Positions 28,694 to 37,289 are shown, counted from the stretch's first letter. The stretch: DNA of 64,000 nucleotides from Streptomyces griseoruber (GCF_001514205.1 NZ_KQ948763.1:933084-997083); one strand, 5' to 3'. Made by a program: numbers and translations. The notes: generated by a model not told the origin, from the sequence alone.

Positions 28694-29629
28694 TCAGACG
28701 GGCGGGGCGACGAACACGCCTCGGTCGACGTCGTTGAACGACTCCTTGGCGATGAGTTCGTTCATCGGGTTGGCCGTACCCCACTGATCGGCGACGCCGT
28801 CCTCGGAGAAGTCGTAGACGTGCGGGTGCCAGGTGTCCTCGTCCAGGGTCTCCAGCTCCGTCGTGTACTCGACGGTGTTGCCGTGCGGGTCCAGGAAGTA
28901 CGTGAACGTGTTGTCGCCCGCCGTGTGGCGTCCCGGGCCCCAGAGCTTGCGGACACCGGCCCGCAGCAGACGGCCGGTGCCGCGCATGTACTCGTCGATG
29001 CCGCGCATTTCGAAGGAGACGTGGTGCAGGGCGGTGTGCGGGCCCTGCGCGATCGCCATGGAGTGGTGCTGGGAGCTGATCCGCATGAAGTGCATGGCCT
29101 CCCCCATGCGGGGATGCCAGAGCGTGTCGGAGAGGCGGAAACCGAGGTGGGTCTCGTACCACTCCCGGGTTTTGTTCAGGTCCGGCGAGTTGAGGACGAC
29201 GTGTGACAGCTTGACCGGGATCGACTCCTTCTCCTCGATCTTGCGGTGCTGTCGTACCTCGACGTCCGCGGAGACCTCGATGGTGCGCCCGTCGACGTCG
29301 AAGAAGCGGAAGCCGTAACCGCCGCCGGGGGTGTCCACCGTGCCCGGCTGGGAGATCAGTTGCACGCCGCCGGCCAGGAGCCGCTCGGCGAGGGTGTCCA
29401 CGTCCTGCGGTGAAGCCACACCGTAGGAGACCAGGTCGAGGCGCTTCTCGTCGGCCTTGCGCAGCCGGACGACGTACTGCTCGGGGGAGCCCTCGGCGGC
29501 CAGGAAGGAGATGCCGGAGTCCTCGGTGACCTTGGTCAGGCCCCAGACGCCGGAGTAGAAGTCGAGTTGTCTGTCGTAGTCGGGCACGGCGAGATCGACG
29601 TGCCGCAGGTGGGTGAGCAGGTGGTTCAT
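28694..29629 (-). CDS. Type I extradiol (VOC) ring-cleavage dioxygenase
   Basis: A 311-aa two-module vicinal-oxygen-chelate protein like BphC/catechol 2,3-dioxygenases. The second module supplies the Fe(II) ligands: H143 in KLSHVVLNSPD, a His of the pair 202-203 in ALHHVSFEM, and E254 in DPHGNTVEYTTEL; these spacings fit the H-H-E set of BphC. It would open a catechol ring next to the diol. Its ATG overlaps the stop of the amidohydrolase remnant (ATGA). With a flavin hydroxylase upstream and FAH, aldehyde dehydrogenase and aldolase downstream it defines a meta-cleavage pathway. The catechol substrate is unknown. Confidence 0.93.
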   Translation of the reverse strand: MNHLLTHLRHVDLAVPDYDRQLDFYSGVWGLTKVTEDSGISFLAAEGSPEQYVVRLRKADEKRLDLVSYGVASPQDVDTLAERLLAGGVQLISQPGTVDTPGGGYGFRFFDVDGRTIEVSADVEVRQHRKIEEKESIPVKLSHVVLNSPDLNKTREWYETHLGFRLSDTLWHPRMGEAMHFMRISSQHHSMAIAQGPHTALHHVSFEMRGIDEYMRGTGRLLRAGVRKLWGPGRHTAGDNTFTYFLDPHGNTVEYTTELETLDEDTWHPHVYDFSEDGVADQWGTANPMNELIAKESFNDVDRGVFVAPPV

Positions 29630-29822
29630 TGTGGGGGTTCCTCCTCAGTGAGGTTGAGCAGCGCGGCCGCGTTGCCGCCGCGCACGGCGTCGAAGTCGGT
29701 GTCGGGCAGGCGGGCGGCAGGCAGCGCGCCTACGGGGTCCTCGGCGCGCATGTCGAAGGGGTGGTCGGAGCCGGGGCCTCGGGCAGCAGGACGTGTGCGT
29801 GCACATCCACGGTGGGCTGCAT
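29626..29822 (-). pseudogene. Internally deleted amidohydrolase (ACMSD-like) remnant
   Basis: Starts MQPTVDVHAHVLLPE, the metal-binding HxH opening of an amidohydrolase-2 decarboxylase. After a frame change near 29772 it reads GSDHPFDMRAEDPVGALPAA and DFDAVRGGNAAALLNL, the C-terminal catalytic-Asp region. About 250 central residues are gone. The start shares a base with the upstream hydroxylase stop (TGATG) and the stop overlaps the dioxygenase ATG, so both original operon joints are preserved. The parent was probably a decarboxylase acting on an aromatic or muconate-semialdehyde carboxylate. Confidence 0.78.
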
Positions 29823-30949
29823 CACGGGAGCGCCTTGAGGAGGGTCATGGACCGGCCGATCAGCCCCAGCACGTCGCCGCGCACTTCGTCCAGCTGCCAC
29901 TGGCCGAGCTGCACGGACGCGTCGACGACGGTCCGCACCCGGGGAATGCGGCGCTCGTAGTAGGTCTGGAACAGGTCGTCGTCCCAGTCCCGTCCGCTGG
30001 TGAGCAGCTCGGCGAGGACGAGGGCGTCCTCCAGCGACATGGCCGCCCCTTGCGCGAGGCTGGGCGGGCAGCAGTGGACGGCGTCGCCGATCAGGACGAT
30101 CCGGCCGCGGTGCCAGGAGCCCTCGACCAGCAACCGGTGGTACCAGGTGTAGTTGATCTTCCCCGGGTCGGTGATGTGCTGGGCGATCTCGGGCCAGACA
30201 CCGCCGTACTGGTCGGCGAGGCGGCGCATCTCGTCCGCGTACGACCCCGGCGGGATCGTGTCACGGCCGCGGCATGCCTCGACGACGTAGGCATAGAGGG
30301 TGCTCTCGCTGGTCGGGCAGTACCCGGCGGCGTACGCGGGGCCGCCGAACGTCAGGTCGGTGCGGGTGACGTCTGCGGGGCGCGGGGCGGGGGTGCGCCA
30401 GATCGCCTGGCCGGTGGGTTCGGGCTTGTCGGTGATGCCGATCATCGCGCGGGTGGCGGAGTTCAGGCCGTCGGCGCCGATGACCAGGGCGTAGCGGCCC
30501 TCGGTGCCGTCGCTGAAGCGCACCCGGACGCCCTTCGTGCCCTGGTCCAGGATCTCGGCGGTGGTGCCCAGGCGGACGGTGGCGCCACAGGCGCGGACCG
30601 CGTCGCTGAGGATCTGCTGGAGCTGGGGGCGCCGCATGCCGAGGGTGGCGGGCAGATCCTCCCCGCCGGTCCTGATGTCCTCGACGACGTGCAGGAGGGT
30701 GCCGTCCGGGGCGGTGATGCCCAGCGAGCCGAAGGGGAAGCCGGAGGACTCCACCTGCTCCCACAAACCGAGTTCACGCAGGACGCGCAGGGCGTTGCCC
30801 TGGACGGTGATGCCGGAGCCGGTGGTGGCGTTCCAGTCCGGTTTGGCCTCGACGAGGTCGACGGTGAGGCCGGCGCGGCGCAACAGGATCGTCACGGTGT
30901 TGCCGGCGAAGCCGCCGCCGATGACGAGGACTCTCCTGGCTGTGATCAT
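29822..30949 (-). CDS. FAD-dependent monooxygenase
   Basis: A 375-aa group A flavin hydroxylase. FAD motif VLVIGGGFAGNTVTILLRRA, middle motif YALVIGADGLNSATRAMIGI and the GD motif RIVLIGDAVHCCPPSLAQGA. Of the size of salicylate/6-hydroxynicotinate-type hydroxylases. It would prepare a ring diol for the downstream extradiol dioxygenase. It starts 22 bp after the cyclase stop. Which ring is attacked is not readable. Confidence 0.92.
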   Translation of the reverse strand: MITARRVLVIGGGFAGNTVTILLRRAGLTVDLVEAKPDWNATTGSGITVQGNALRVLRELGLWEQVESSGFPFGSLGITAPDGTLLHVVEDIRTGGEDLPATLGMRRPQLQQILSDAVRACGATVRLGTTAEILDQGTKGVRVRFSDGTEGRYALVIGADGLNSATRAMIGITDKPEPTGQAIWRTPAPRPADVTRTDLTFGGPAYAAGYCPTSESTLYAYVVEACRGRDTIPPGSYADEMRRLADQYGGVWPEIAQHITDPGKINYTWYHRLLVEGSWHRGRIVLIGDAVHCCPPSLAQGAAMSLEDALVLAELLTSGRDWDDDLFQTYYERRIPRVRTVVDASVQLGQWQLDEVRGDVLGLIGRSMTLLKALP

Positions 30950-30971
30950 GGGAACTCCCTTGTCCCGTGGG

Positions 30972-31964
30972 TTACTTGACAGCTATGGGATTGACGGGTG
31001 AGCCGACGGCTCCGGTGATGGGCAGGGGAGCGGCGGTGAGCCAGAACTCGTACACGCGGTCCTCGGCGCAGTCCTCGGCGAGGGCGTCGAGGTCCCACAT
31101 CTCACCGATCAGCAGACCCATGTGGGGGATGACGACCTGATGCAGCGGCTGGAAGGCGTTCTCGAACTCGTTCGGCCGGACCTCGAAGCCCCAGGTGTCG
31201 GTGGCGATCGCGGCGATCTCGGTGCGGTGCAGCCAGCCGGCGGTGGTGAAGGACAGGCCGGGTGCCGGTCCGCCCGCGTAGTCGCCCCAGCCGTCGCGCC
31301 GGGCGCGGGTGAGGTGACCGGTGCGGACGAGGATGATGTCGCCGCGGCCGACGGTCACCCCGTGCGCCTCGGCGGTCGCGGCCAGGTGCTCCTCGGTGAT
31401 CGCGAACCCGTCCGGCAACTCTCCCCCACTCTCGGCTGCGCTCGAGCGGGAGGTGTCCCCACGGTCACCGATCACCCGTCCGACGTCCAGCAGGACGCCG
31501 CGCCCGGCGACGTACGGCGCCATGTGCTCGATGCCGGTGACGAGGTCGCCGTCGGAGGTGACGACCTTCTCGGCCGCCCGCCCGTTCCATGCCCTGCCGT
31601 GGTCGAAGATGTGCCCGAGCCCGTCCCACTGGGTGGAGCACTGCAACGGCATCGCGATCACGTCGTCGGCGCCGCCGATGCCGTGCGGGAAGCCCTGGTT
31701 GCCGAGGGCCGCGTCGGTGCCGGTGTCGAGCATGGTGTGCACCGGGTTGGTGCGCCGCCGCCAGCCCTTCTGCGGGCCGTTCATGTCGAAACGCTGGGAG
31801 AGGGAGAAGCTGGTGCCTCGGCGGACCAGTGCGGCGCCCTCACGGCGCTTGCTCTCGTCGAGGAAGTTGAGGGTGCCGAGCACGTCGTCCTCGCCCCAGC
31901 GGCCCCAGTTGGAGTAGGCCTCGGCGGCCTCGGCGATCGCGCCCTCGGGGTCGTGCCGGTTCAC
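30972..31964 (-). CDS. Cyclase-family (kynurenine formamidase-like) hydrolase with repeat insertion
   Basis: PF04199-type metal hydrolase, 330 aa. MPLQCSTQWDGLGHIFDHG corresponds to the metal-binding HxGTHxD region with changes (GLGH rather than GTHxD), and RGVLLDVGRVIG plus GDIILVRTGHLTRAR are conserved elements. Such enzymes open or close amide, lactone or cyclic ketone bonds. Between VIGDRG and PDGFAITEEHL lies GDTSRSSAAESGGEL, encoded by a GC-rich element common in Streptomyces genomes, apparently inserted in frame. Start is the GTG at 31964, overlapping the stop of a truncated FAH gene (GTGA). Whether the insertion spoils activity is unknown; it falls in a surface-loop-like position. Confidence 0.87.
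   Translation of the reverse strand: MNRHDPEGAIAEAAEAYSNWGRWGEDDVLGTLNFLDESKRREGAALVRRGTSFSLSQRFDMNGPQKGWRRRTNPVHTMLDTGTDAALGNQGFPHGIGGADDVIAMPLQCSTQWDGLGHIFDHGRAWNGRAAEKVVTSDGDLVTGIEHMAPYVAGRGVLLDVGRVIGDRGDTSRSSAAESGGELPDGFAITEEHLAATAEAHGVTVGRGDIILVRTGHLTRARRDGWGDYAGGPAPGLSFTTAGWLHRTEIAAIATDTWGFEVRPNEFENAFQPLHQVVIPHMGLLIGEMWDLDALAEDCAEDRVYEFWLTAAPLPITGAVGSPVNPIAVK
31421..31461. repeat. Streptomyces short dispersed element inside a gene
   Basis: CTCCCCCACTCTCGGCTGCG followed by CTCGAGCGGGAGGTGTCCCC. I recognise it from memory as a short element scattered between genes in many Streptomyces chromosomes. Here it lies inside the cyclase gene and is read through in frame. Confidence 0.6.
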
Positions 31965-32113
31965 GCCGCCTCCTGTTCACCGAGGGCGGTGCGCAGGTCG
32001 AGAGCGCGGCCGTCCGGCGTGACCAGAGCGGGAAACGGGACCCCGTCAGGGCCGGAGAGGGTGCCGAGAGCGTAGGGGCCGGCGAAAGGCACGGACGTGG
32101 CTGCGGGTTTCAC
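31961..32113 (-). pseudogene. N-terminal fragment of a second FAH-family gene
   Basis: A 50-codon frame starting GTG at 32113, 8 bp after a perfect AGGAGG: VKPAATSVPFAGPYALGTLS through LVTPDGRALDLRTALGEQEA, then stop. This is the N-terminal cap of an FAH-type hydrolase (compare MRFASYEHQQQRRVGAVGEDG in the intact one); the catalytic domain is missing. The stop overlaps the cyclase GTG, so the relic still couples translation into the operon. It is the first reading frame of the leftward operon. Confidence 0.65.
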
Positions 32114-32244
32114 GAACATGTCCTCCTGATGGCGATGGGACTAATCTGGCCGCACTCGCCCGATCTGAGAAATTGATTCTGTGGATCTGATCATCCGTAC
32201 CGCTGATGGCGACGGATCGCCGTCCTCGCATGCTGGAGCGCGCC

Positions 32245-33159
32245 GTGAACCTGGCAAGCCTTGATCTCAACCTGGTCGTCGCCCTGCGCGCCCTGTTGGA
32301 GGAGCGCAACGTGACCCGGGCCGGTCGCCGCATCGGGCTGAGCCAGCCCGCGATGAGCGCCGCCCTGGCCAAGCTGCGCCGCCAGTTCGACGACGACCTG
32401 CTCGCCCGCGTCGGCGGCCACTACGAGCTGACAGCCCTGGGCGAGGTCCTCCTCGACCGCACCACGGCGGCCTGCGGCCTGCTGGAACGCCTCTTCACCA
32501 GCCAGGCCGACTTCGATCCGGCCGTGGAGTCGCGAGAATTCACTCTCGCCGCCACCGACTACTCGGTGACGGTCTTCGGAGCCGAACTCGCCCGGGCCTT
32601 CGACCGTGACGCCCCCGGCATCCGCGTGCGCTTCACGCAGATCCCCGCCGGCATCGTCGAGGAGCCGGGCGCGTTGCTGAGCACCGTGGACGGCATGATC
32701 CTGCCGCACGGCATCATCAGCGGTTTCCCCACCACCGAGCTGTTCCAGGACCACTGGGTGTTCCTCGTCGCCGAGGACAACCACGAGGTGGGCGATGACC
32801 TCACCCGTGACGACGTGGCACGGCTGCCGTGGGTGACGTACCTGCGCGCCTACGACTCCCCGGCGGTCCGCCAACTCGGCATGCTCGGCATCGAACCACG
32901 GGTGGGCGTCTCCGTCGACAGCTTCACGGCGCTGCCCTTCCTGGTCGCCGGCACCCGCCGCATCGCCCTCATCCCCGCACTCCTCGCCGAACGCCTCCGC
33001 GGTAGCGCACCGGTACGGATCATGAAACCGCCCTACCACTCCGTACCGCTGCAGGAGGCGCTGTGGTGGCACCCCGTCCACACCCGCGACGCCGCGCACA
33101 TCTGGCTGCGGGAGACGGCGGCGCGCGTGGCGTCGGCCGGCCATCCGCTGAGCGGATGA
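32245..33159 (+). CDS. LysR-family regulator
   Basis: A 304-aa LysR-type regulator (NodD/NahR branch). N-terminal winged helix: LDLNLVVALRALLEERNVTR and RIGLSQPAMSAALAKLRRQF; the C-terminal substrate-binding domain contains SREFTLAATDYSVTVFGAEL. I chose the GTG at 32245, 6 bp after a GGAG; an ATG at 32206 lacks a ribosome-binding site. It is divergent from the leftward catabolic operon and probably activates it in response to a pathway aromatic. The AT-rich stretch 32140-32200 between them (GAAATTGATTCTGTGGATCT) likely holds both promoters and the LysR site, though I could not fix a T-N11-A box. Confidence 0.9.
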   Translation: MNLASLDLNLVVALRALLEERNVTRAGRRIGLSQPAMSAALAKLRRQFDDDLLARVGGHYELTALGEVLLDRTTAACGLLERLFTSQADFDPAVESREFTLAATDYSVTVFGAELARAFDRDAPGIRVRFTQIPAGIVEEPGALLSTVDGMILPHGIISGFPTTELFQDHWVFLVAEDNHEVGDDLTRDDVARLPWVTYLRAYDSPAVRQLGMLGIEPRVGVSVDSFTALPFLVAGTRRIALIPALLAERLRGSAPVRIMKPPYHSVPLQEALWWHPVHTRDAAHIWLRETAARVASAGHPLSG

Positions 33160-33337
33160 GGGGATCCGGCAGTTCGATGGCGCGAAGGGTAGGCGACGGC
33201 GGCGGGCTGGCTCATAGTCGGGGCAGTTCCTGACGCGCTGTCCTGGGCGCGATCCCTCGAATGCGTCGGCGCCCCACCGCGTGGCACAGCCACGGCACGG
33301 GACGGCGCCCACCCTGCCACCACATGTGGAGTTCGGC

Positions 33338-34570
33338 ATGTCCAGACCCGTTTCCCTGCCCTCGCCCACCGACAGCACTCACCCGAGCACCGAGAACGCG
33401 GGCCCGCTGCGCGCCATGCTGCTGATGGCCGGCAGCTGTCTGCCCGTGCTGGGGGCCGTCCTGATCGCGCCGGTCCTGCCGAAGATGCAGGAGCACTTCG
33501 CTGCCGTACCCGGCGCGAAGACCCTTGTCCCCGTCGTCCTGACCATCCCGGCGCTCGCGCTCGCACTGCTGGCCCCCTTCGCGGGCGTCATCGTGGACCG
33601 CCTCGGCCGGATACGACTCCTGGTGTGGGCGACGCTGCTGTACGCGCTGCTCGGTACGGCTCCGCTGTGGCTGGACTCGCTGGAAGCCATCGTGATCAGC
33701 CGGGCGCTGGTCGGCGTCACCGAGGCGGCCATCATGACCTGCTGCACCACGTTGATCGGCGACCACTACAGCGGCCGGGTGCGCGACCGGTATCTGGCCC
33801 TGCAGACCATGTGCGCTTCCGTCTCCGCCACCGCGTTCTTCGTCATCGGAGGCGCCGCCGGCTCGGCGGGCTGGCGCGCGCCCTTCTGGATCTACGCCGT
33901 CGGCCTGCTGCTGGCCCCCGCCATGGCCGCCGTCCTGTCCAAGCCCCGGCCGGAGAACGCGGCGGCGCCCGAAGAGCCGGCGGCCGAGAAGAAGCAGTTC
34001 CCCGTGCGACGGCTGGCGGGCATCTGCACGCTCACGGTGTTCGGTGCGATGGTCTTCTACACCGTGCCCGTCGAGATGTCCTACCTGCTCGACGGCCTGG
34101 GCGTGAAGTCCACCGGCATCATCGGCCTGGCCACCGCGATCGCCAGTCTCGCCACGGTGGCGGGCTCCGTCGTCTTCGCCAAACGGGCAGGCAACCCCGC
34201 CGGCAGGCTGCCCCTGGTCTTCGCCCTGTGCGCGGCCGGATTCGTGGTGATCGCCCTGGCGAGCAGCCCCGTGGTGGTGATCGCCGGTGCGGTGCTCAAC
34301 TGCCTGGGCACCGGCATGCTGCTGCCCTCACTGCTGACCATCGCCATGTCCCGGCTGGACTACGCGGACCGCGGCCGCGGCACCGGACTGTGGACGGCCG
34401 CCTTCTTCGCGGGCGAGTTCATCTGCCCGCTCGTCCTGCTCGCTCTGGAATCGGCCACCGGGGGCCTGGCCAGGGCCGTCGGCATCCTCGGCCTCGCCTC
34501 GGCCCTGACGGCCGGCGGACTGCTGCTCGGCAGCCGCCGACCGGCGGCACAGCTCGGCGAAGCGGTGTAG
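33338..34570 (+). CDS. MFS transporter
   Basis: A 410-aa 12-helix major facilitator. Helices include MLLMAGSCLPVLGAVLIAPV and VLTIPALALALLAPFAGVIV, followed by the motif-A-like loop DRLGRIRLLVW; a hydrophilic linker PENAAAPEEPAAEKKQ near residue 215 splits the halves. Start is the ATG at 33338 behind a GGAG; an earlier ATG at 33281 adds an unlikely leader. Being next to the LysR gene, it may import the operon's aromatic substrate or export products. Confidence 0.9.
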   Translation: MSRPVSLPSPTDSTHPSTENAGPLRAMLLMAGSCLPVLGAVLIAPVLPKMQEHFAAVPGAKTLVPVVLTIPALALALLAPFAGVIVDRLGRIRLLVWATLLYALLGTAPLWLDSLEAIVISRALVGVTEAAIMTCCTTLIGDHYSGRVRDRYLALQTMCASVSATAFFVIGGAAGSAGWRAPFWIYAVGLLLAPAMAAVLSKPRPENAAAPEEPAAEKKQFPVRRLAGICTLTVFGAMVFYTVPVEMSYLLDGLGVKSTGIIGLATAIASLATVAGSVVFAKRAGNPAGRLPLVFALCAAGFVVIALASSPVVVIAGAVLNCLGTGMLLPSLLTIAMSRLDYADRGRGTGLWTAAFFAGEFICPLVLLALESATGGLARAVGILGLASALTAGGLLLGSRRPAAQLGEAV

Positions 34571-35763
34571 CGCGACGCGGGAGGGCGTGCGTTGTCCTGC
34601 TTCCTCGCTCGCGGGGAGAGCCGTTGTCACAGACGTCCGCGCGGTTCGGCTGTGGCGGGGCCCGCCGCCACAGAGCCGAACGAGCCGCTGGGCAGCTCCG
34701 CGCAGGGAGCACCGCAGGCGGGCGTGTCCGGGGCGAACAGCCCGCCCTGCACGAGTGGTCCCGCGTCGACGGAGTCGCACCCGGTACGGTCCTCAGCACC
34801 TGTCGGCTTGCTCTGTCCGGCGGTGTGCCCCACCCACGTGCACGCGCCGCGCCGAGGTGGTCCTGCTCTGCCAGAAGGCGCCAGATCGTTTCCCCTCCCT
34901 GCGCCATCGTCACGACGTTTCGCCCGCCGCCTCGCCCGTGATCGGATCGGTTGTGAGCAGTTCCCGGGTCCAGCGACTCCAGAAAGGCCTCGCGACAGGC
35001 TCGGCGCAAGGCGGTCGTGTCGGCGAGTTCTGCGGTCGCTGAACCACGTTGCCCCGATGGTCCACCGAGCGCGGCAGCCGTCCCATCCTGCCGCTGGTCC
35101 GTAGCCGCCAGCTGCGGGCAGTGCTCACGCGTCGCGGGCCGCCTCGGTGCCGACCGCCCTCGCCCACTCCGCGGCCGCCGCGCGCCGGGCGGCGACGCCG
35201 GTCCGCGAAGGGCGCGCACGGGGGCTTGTTGATCCACACCAAGCCCAGCCGCCGCGCCGGGAAGTCGACTCCCTGCCCCATGCGCGCGTGGCGAGGCAGA
35301 AGCCGCCCAGCCGATGGAACTCGCTCGCTGCTCGCGCATCGTCCAGCGTCGACGCCACCGCCAACCGACGGAGAAGCCCCTCCACAGCGAGCCGCTCTCA
35401 CAACCGCTCCGAAACCGCCTCCGCGGTCGCCGTGGGGACGTCGTCGCACCAGCGCACGGTGCTCGAGGTCCCCGTGCCGTTTCACGGACGGCCTCACGAG
35501 CGTAGGCCCTGGTCGATCCACTGGGCACTCACTGTGTTGAGCCGCCGGTACATGCTCGGCGTTATGACGCCCCGGCCGACACGGTTCCGAACCTGTGGAT
35601 CCGCAGCAGACGGCGTACGACGTCCAGGTCGGAACCGGGCCGGTGAGGCGGATCTCCGCGCAGCGGCAAGGTCGCGAGTGCGAACAGCACCGAAGTGGCC
35701 TACGGCGGCGCCACAAGACCGTGCGAGGCCCGGGCGGTCTTCCCGGGCCGCCCTCGGCCCCCG
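34571..35763. other. Eroded 1.2-kb stretch without a recognisable gene
   Basis: Open frames exist on both strands, as expected at this GC content, but none shows a family motif. The frames are rich in Arg/Pro/Ser and change often. Short minus-strand pieces such as LGLVWINKPP near 35240 hint at old coding sequence without enough signal to name it. It holds the hairpin at 35727-35749 and otherwise nothing I can support. Confidence 0.5.
35727..35749. terminator. Hairpin after the oxidoreductase remnant
   Basis: GGCCCGGG and CCCGGGCC arms with a 7-nt loop, 15 bp beyond the stop of the leftward oxidoreductase fragment. It would end the second ribA transcript. Confidence 0.6.
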
Positions 35764-36555
35764 TCAGGGCATCAGGACGATCTTGCCCCGGGTGTGACGC
35801 TGTTCCAGCTCTGCGAAGGCGCCGGCGACGCGGTCGAGCGGGTACGTGGCGGCGCTCGGGATCTCGACGGCACCCGAGGCGACCAGGTCGACCAGCTCCA
35901 CCAGGATCTCGCGTGCGGTCGCGTTGTGGCGGCCGTCGGTCCTGGCGCCGGTCTCCGCGGCACGTTGCATGGCGACGGTCGTCTGGATGCGTTCCGGCGG
36001 TATGCGAAGGCCGACGGCGAGGTCGAGGTACTCCGGCCCGTAGAGGTCGATGACCGCGTCGATTCCGTCCGCTCCCGCCGCCTCTTCGAGCCGTTCGCGC
36101 AGGCCGTCTCCGTAGGGCACCGGGACGACGCCGTGCATCTCCAGCCACTCGGCGTTGGCCGACGAGGCGATGCCGAGCACGCGCACGCCCCGGCCGGTGA
36201 GCATCTGCGCGAGGAACGAGCCGACCCCGCCCGCGGCGGCGGACACGGCGACCGTCTCCCCGGGCCGGGGGGCGACGGCACGGGCAGACGCGTGGGCCGT
36301 GGCACCGGCCATGTGCGGGGCGCCGGCCACATCCCGGCCAACCAGAGGGGGCTTGGCCACCAACTGGACCGCCGGGACGGCCACATGGGTCGCCTGGGCG
36401 GCCGGCCCCGGCGTCCAGCCCAGCACCTCGTCGCCGACGGCCGGTCCGTCCACTCCGTCACCGACAGCCGTGACGACGCCGGCGAGGTCGCTGCCCTGAC
36501 CGGAGGGGAACTCCACCGGGAACAGATCCCGAGGACGACGTCGAGGTTCCGGGCG
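35764..36555 (-). pseudogene. N-terminally truncated quinone oxidoreductase-like gene
   Basis: About 255 codons of a medium-chain NADP-dependent oxidoreductase, beginning at FPVEFPSGQGSDLAGVVTAV and continuing through VAVSAAAGGVGSFLAQMLTG to a normal C-terminus (HTRGKIVLMP). The first 55-60 residues (the usual VLVRVKAAGVNPVDWK part) are missing: the frame meets the ribA stop directly at 36555. It is a different paralogue from the intact gene after ribA copy 1. The junction coincides with the edge of the 658-bp direct repeat, suggesting ribA copy 2 arrived here by recombination that cut this gene. Confidence 0.75.
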
Positions 36556-37212
36556 TCAGCCGACCAGAACCGGCGCCGGGCCGAGGGTGATGGTGTGGTG
36601 GGTGTGCTGGATCTTGGCGTGGAGGTAGCGCAGGTTGCTGGGGGTGGTGTGGACGCCGGTGGGGACGGTGCGGGTGACGGTGATGCCGAGGTTCCGCAAC
36701 TGCCGTTCCTTGTCGGGGTTGTTGGTGAGGAGGTCGAGGTCGGTGGTGCCGAGGGCGGTGAGCATCTGGGCGGCGGCGGTGTAGTCGCGGGCGTCCTCGG
36801 GCAGGCCGAGGGCGGTGTTGGCCTGGTAGGTGTCCAGGCCGGCGTCCTGCAGGGCGTAGGCGTCGAGCTTGTTGTAGAGGCCGATGCCGCGGCCTTCCTG
36901 GCGGAGGTAGAGCAGGACGCCGCCGGTTGCGGCGATGCGCTCGACGGCCTCGCGCAGCTGGGGTCCGCAGTCGCAGCGGGCGGAGCCGAAGACGTCGCCG
37001 GTGAGGCATTCGGAGTGCAGACGCACCAGCGGGGCGGCAGCGGTGGCCGGATCGCCCAGGACCAGGGCGACGTGCTCGGCACCGTCGGCCAGGCCGTTGA
37101 AGGTGACCACCTCCGCGGTCACCTGGTAGCCGTCGGCGAAGCTCAGCGGGATACGGACCCGGGTGCGGACGGTGGCGGCGGCGGTGCTGGTGGTCATGGC
37201 ATCTCCCGTGGC
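36555..37212 (-). repeat. 658-bp direct repeat, right copy
   Basis: Right-hand partner of 10665-11322, same orientation, 8 mismatches by eye. Ends exactly at the ribA stop on one side and 15 bp before its ATG on the other. Confidence 0.93.
36556..37197 (-). CDS. ribA: GTP cyclohydrolase II (copy 2)
   Basis: A 213-aa enzyme with the same zinc Cys ([17 protein letters not shown]) and GTP-site motifs as copy 1; the five differences (D-V-FG, V-ER, A-ATG, A-GLD, DK-E-RQ) avoid the catalytic residues, so both should be active. It is divergent from an intact MarR gene across the same type of double operator. The downstream oxidoreductase is truncated, so this copy is effectively monocistronic. Two active copies under paralogous MarR control would raise flavin precursor supply on induction (inference). 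Confidence 0.95.
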   Translation of the reverse strand: MTTSTAAATVRTRVRIPLSFADGYQVTAEVVTFNGLADGAEHVALVLGDPATAAAPLVRLHSECLTGDVFGSARCDCGPQLREAVERIAATGGVLLYLRQEGRGIGLYNKLDAYALQDAGLDTYQANTALGLPEDARDYTAAAQMLTALGTTDLDLLTNNPDKERQLRNLGITVTRTVPTGVHTTPSNLRYLHAKIQHTHHTITLGPAPVLVG

Positions 37213-37221
37213 GTAGATTGA

Positions 37222-37270
37222 TTCAAATTTGAACGCTAGATGGACGATAGACTGCGAGTTCCAATTTGAA
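37222..37270. promoter_or_regulatory. Double MarR operator (copy 3)
   Basis: TTCAAATTTGAA at 37222-37233 and TTCCAATTTGAA at 37259-37270, centres 37 bp apart, between divergent ribA copy 2 and the MarR gene. Confidence 0.82.
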
Positions 37271-37289
37271 TAACCGAGAGAGGTGTGAC

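Noticed and set aside
34571..35763. Plus- and minus-strand frames of 150-400 codons
   Set aside because: No family motif, frame-hopping composition; called eroded non-coding DNA instead.
35772..37082. Ser/Thr/Pro-rich 436-codon minus-strand frame over ribA copy 2
   Set aside because: A shifted frame of the real ribA gene; the same shadow appears over copy 1.
10665..37212. Composite transposon with ribA repeats as insertion sequences
   Set aside because: The repeats contain only ribA and no transposase or terminal inverted repeats, so ordinary homologous duplication fits better.
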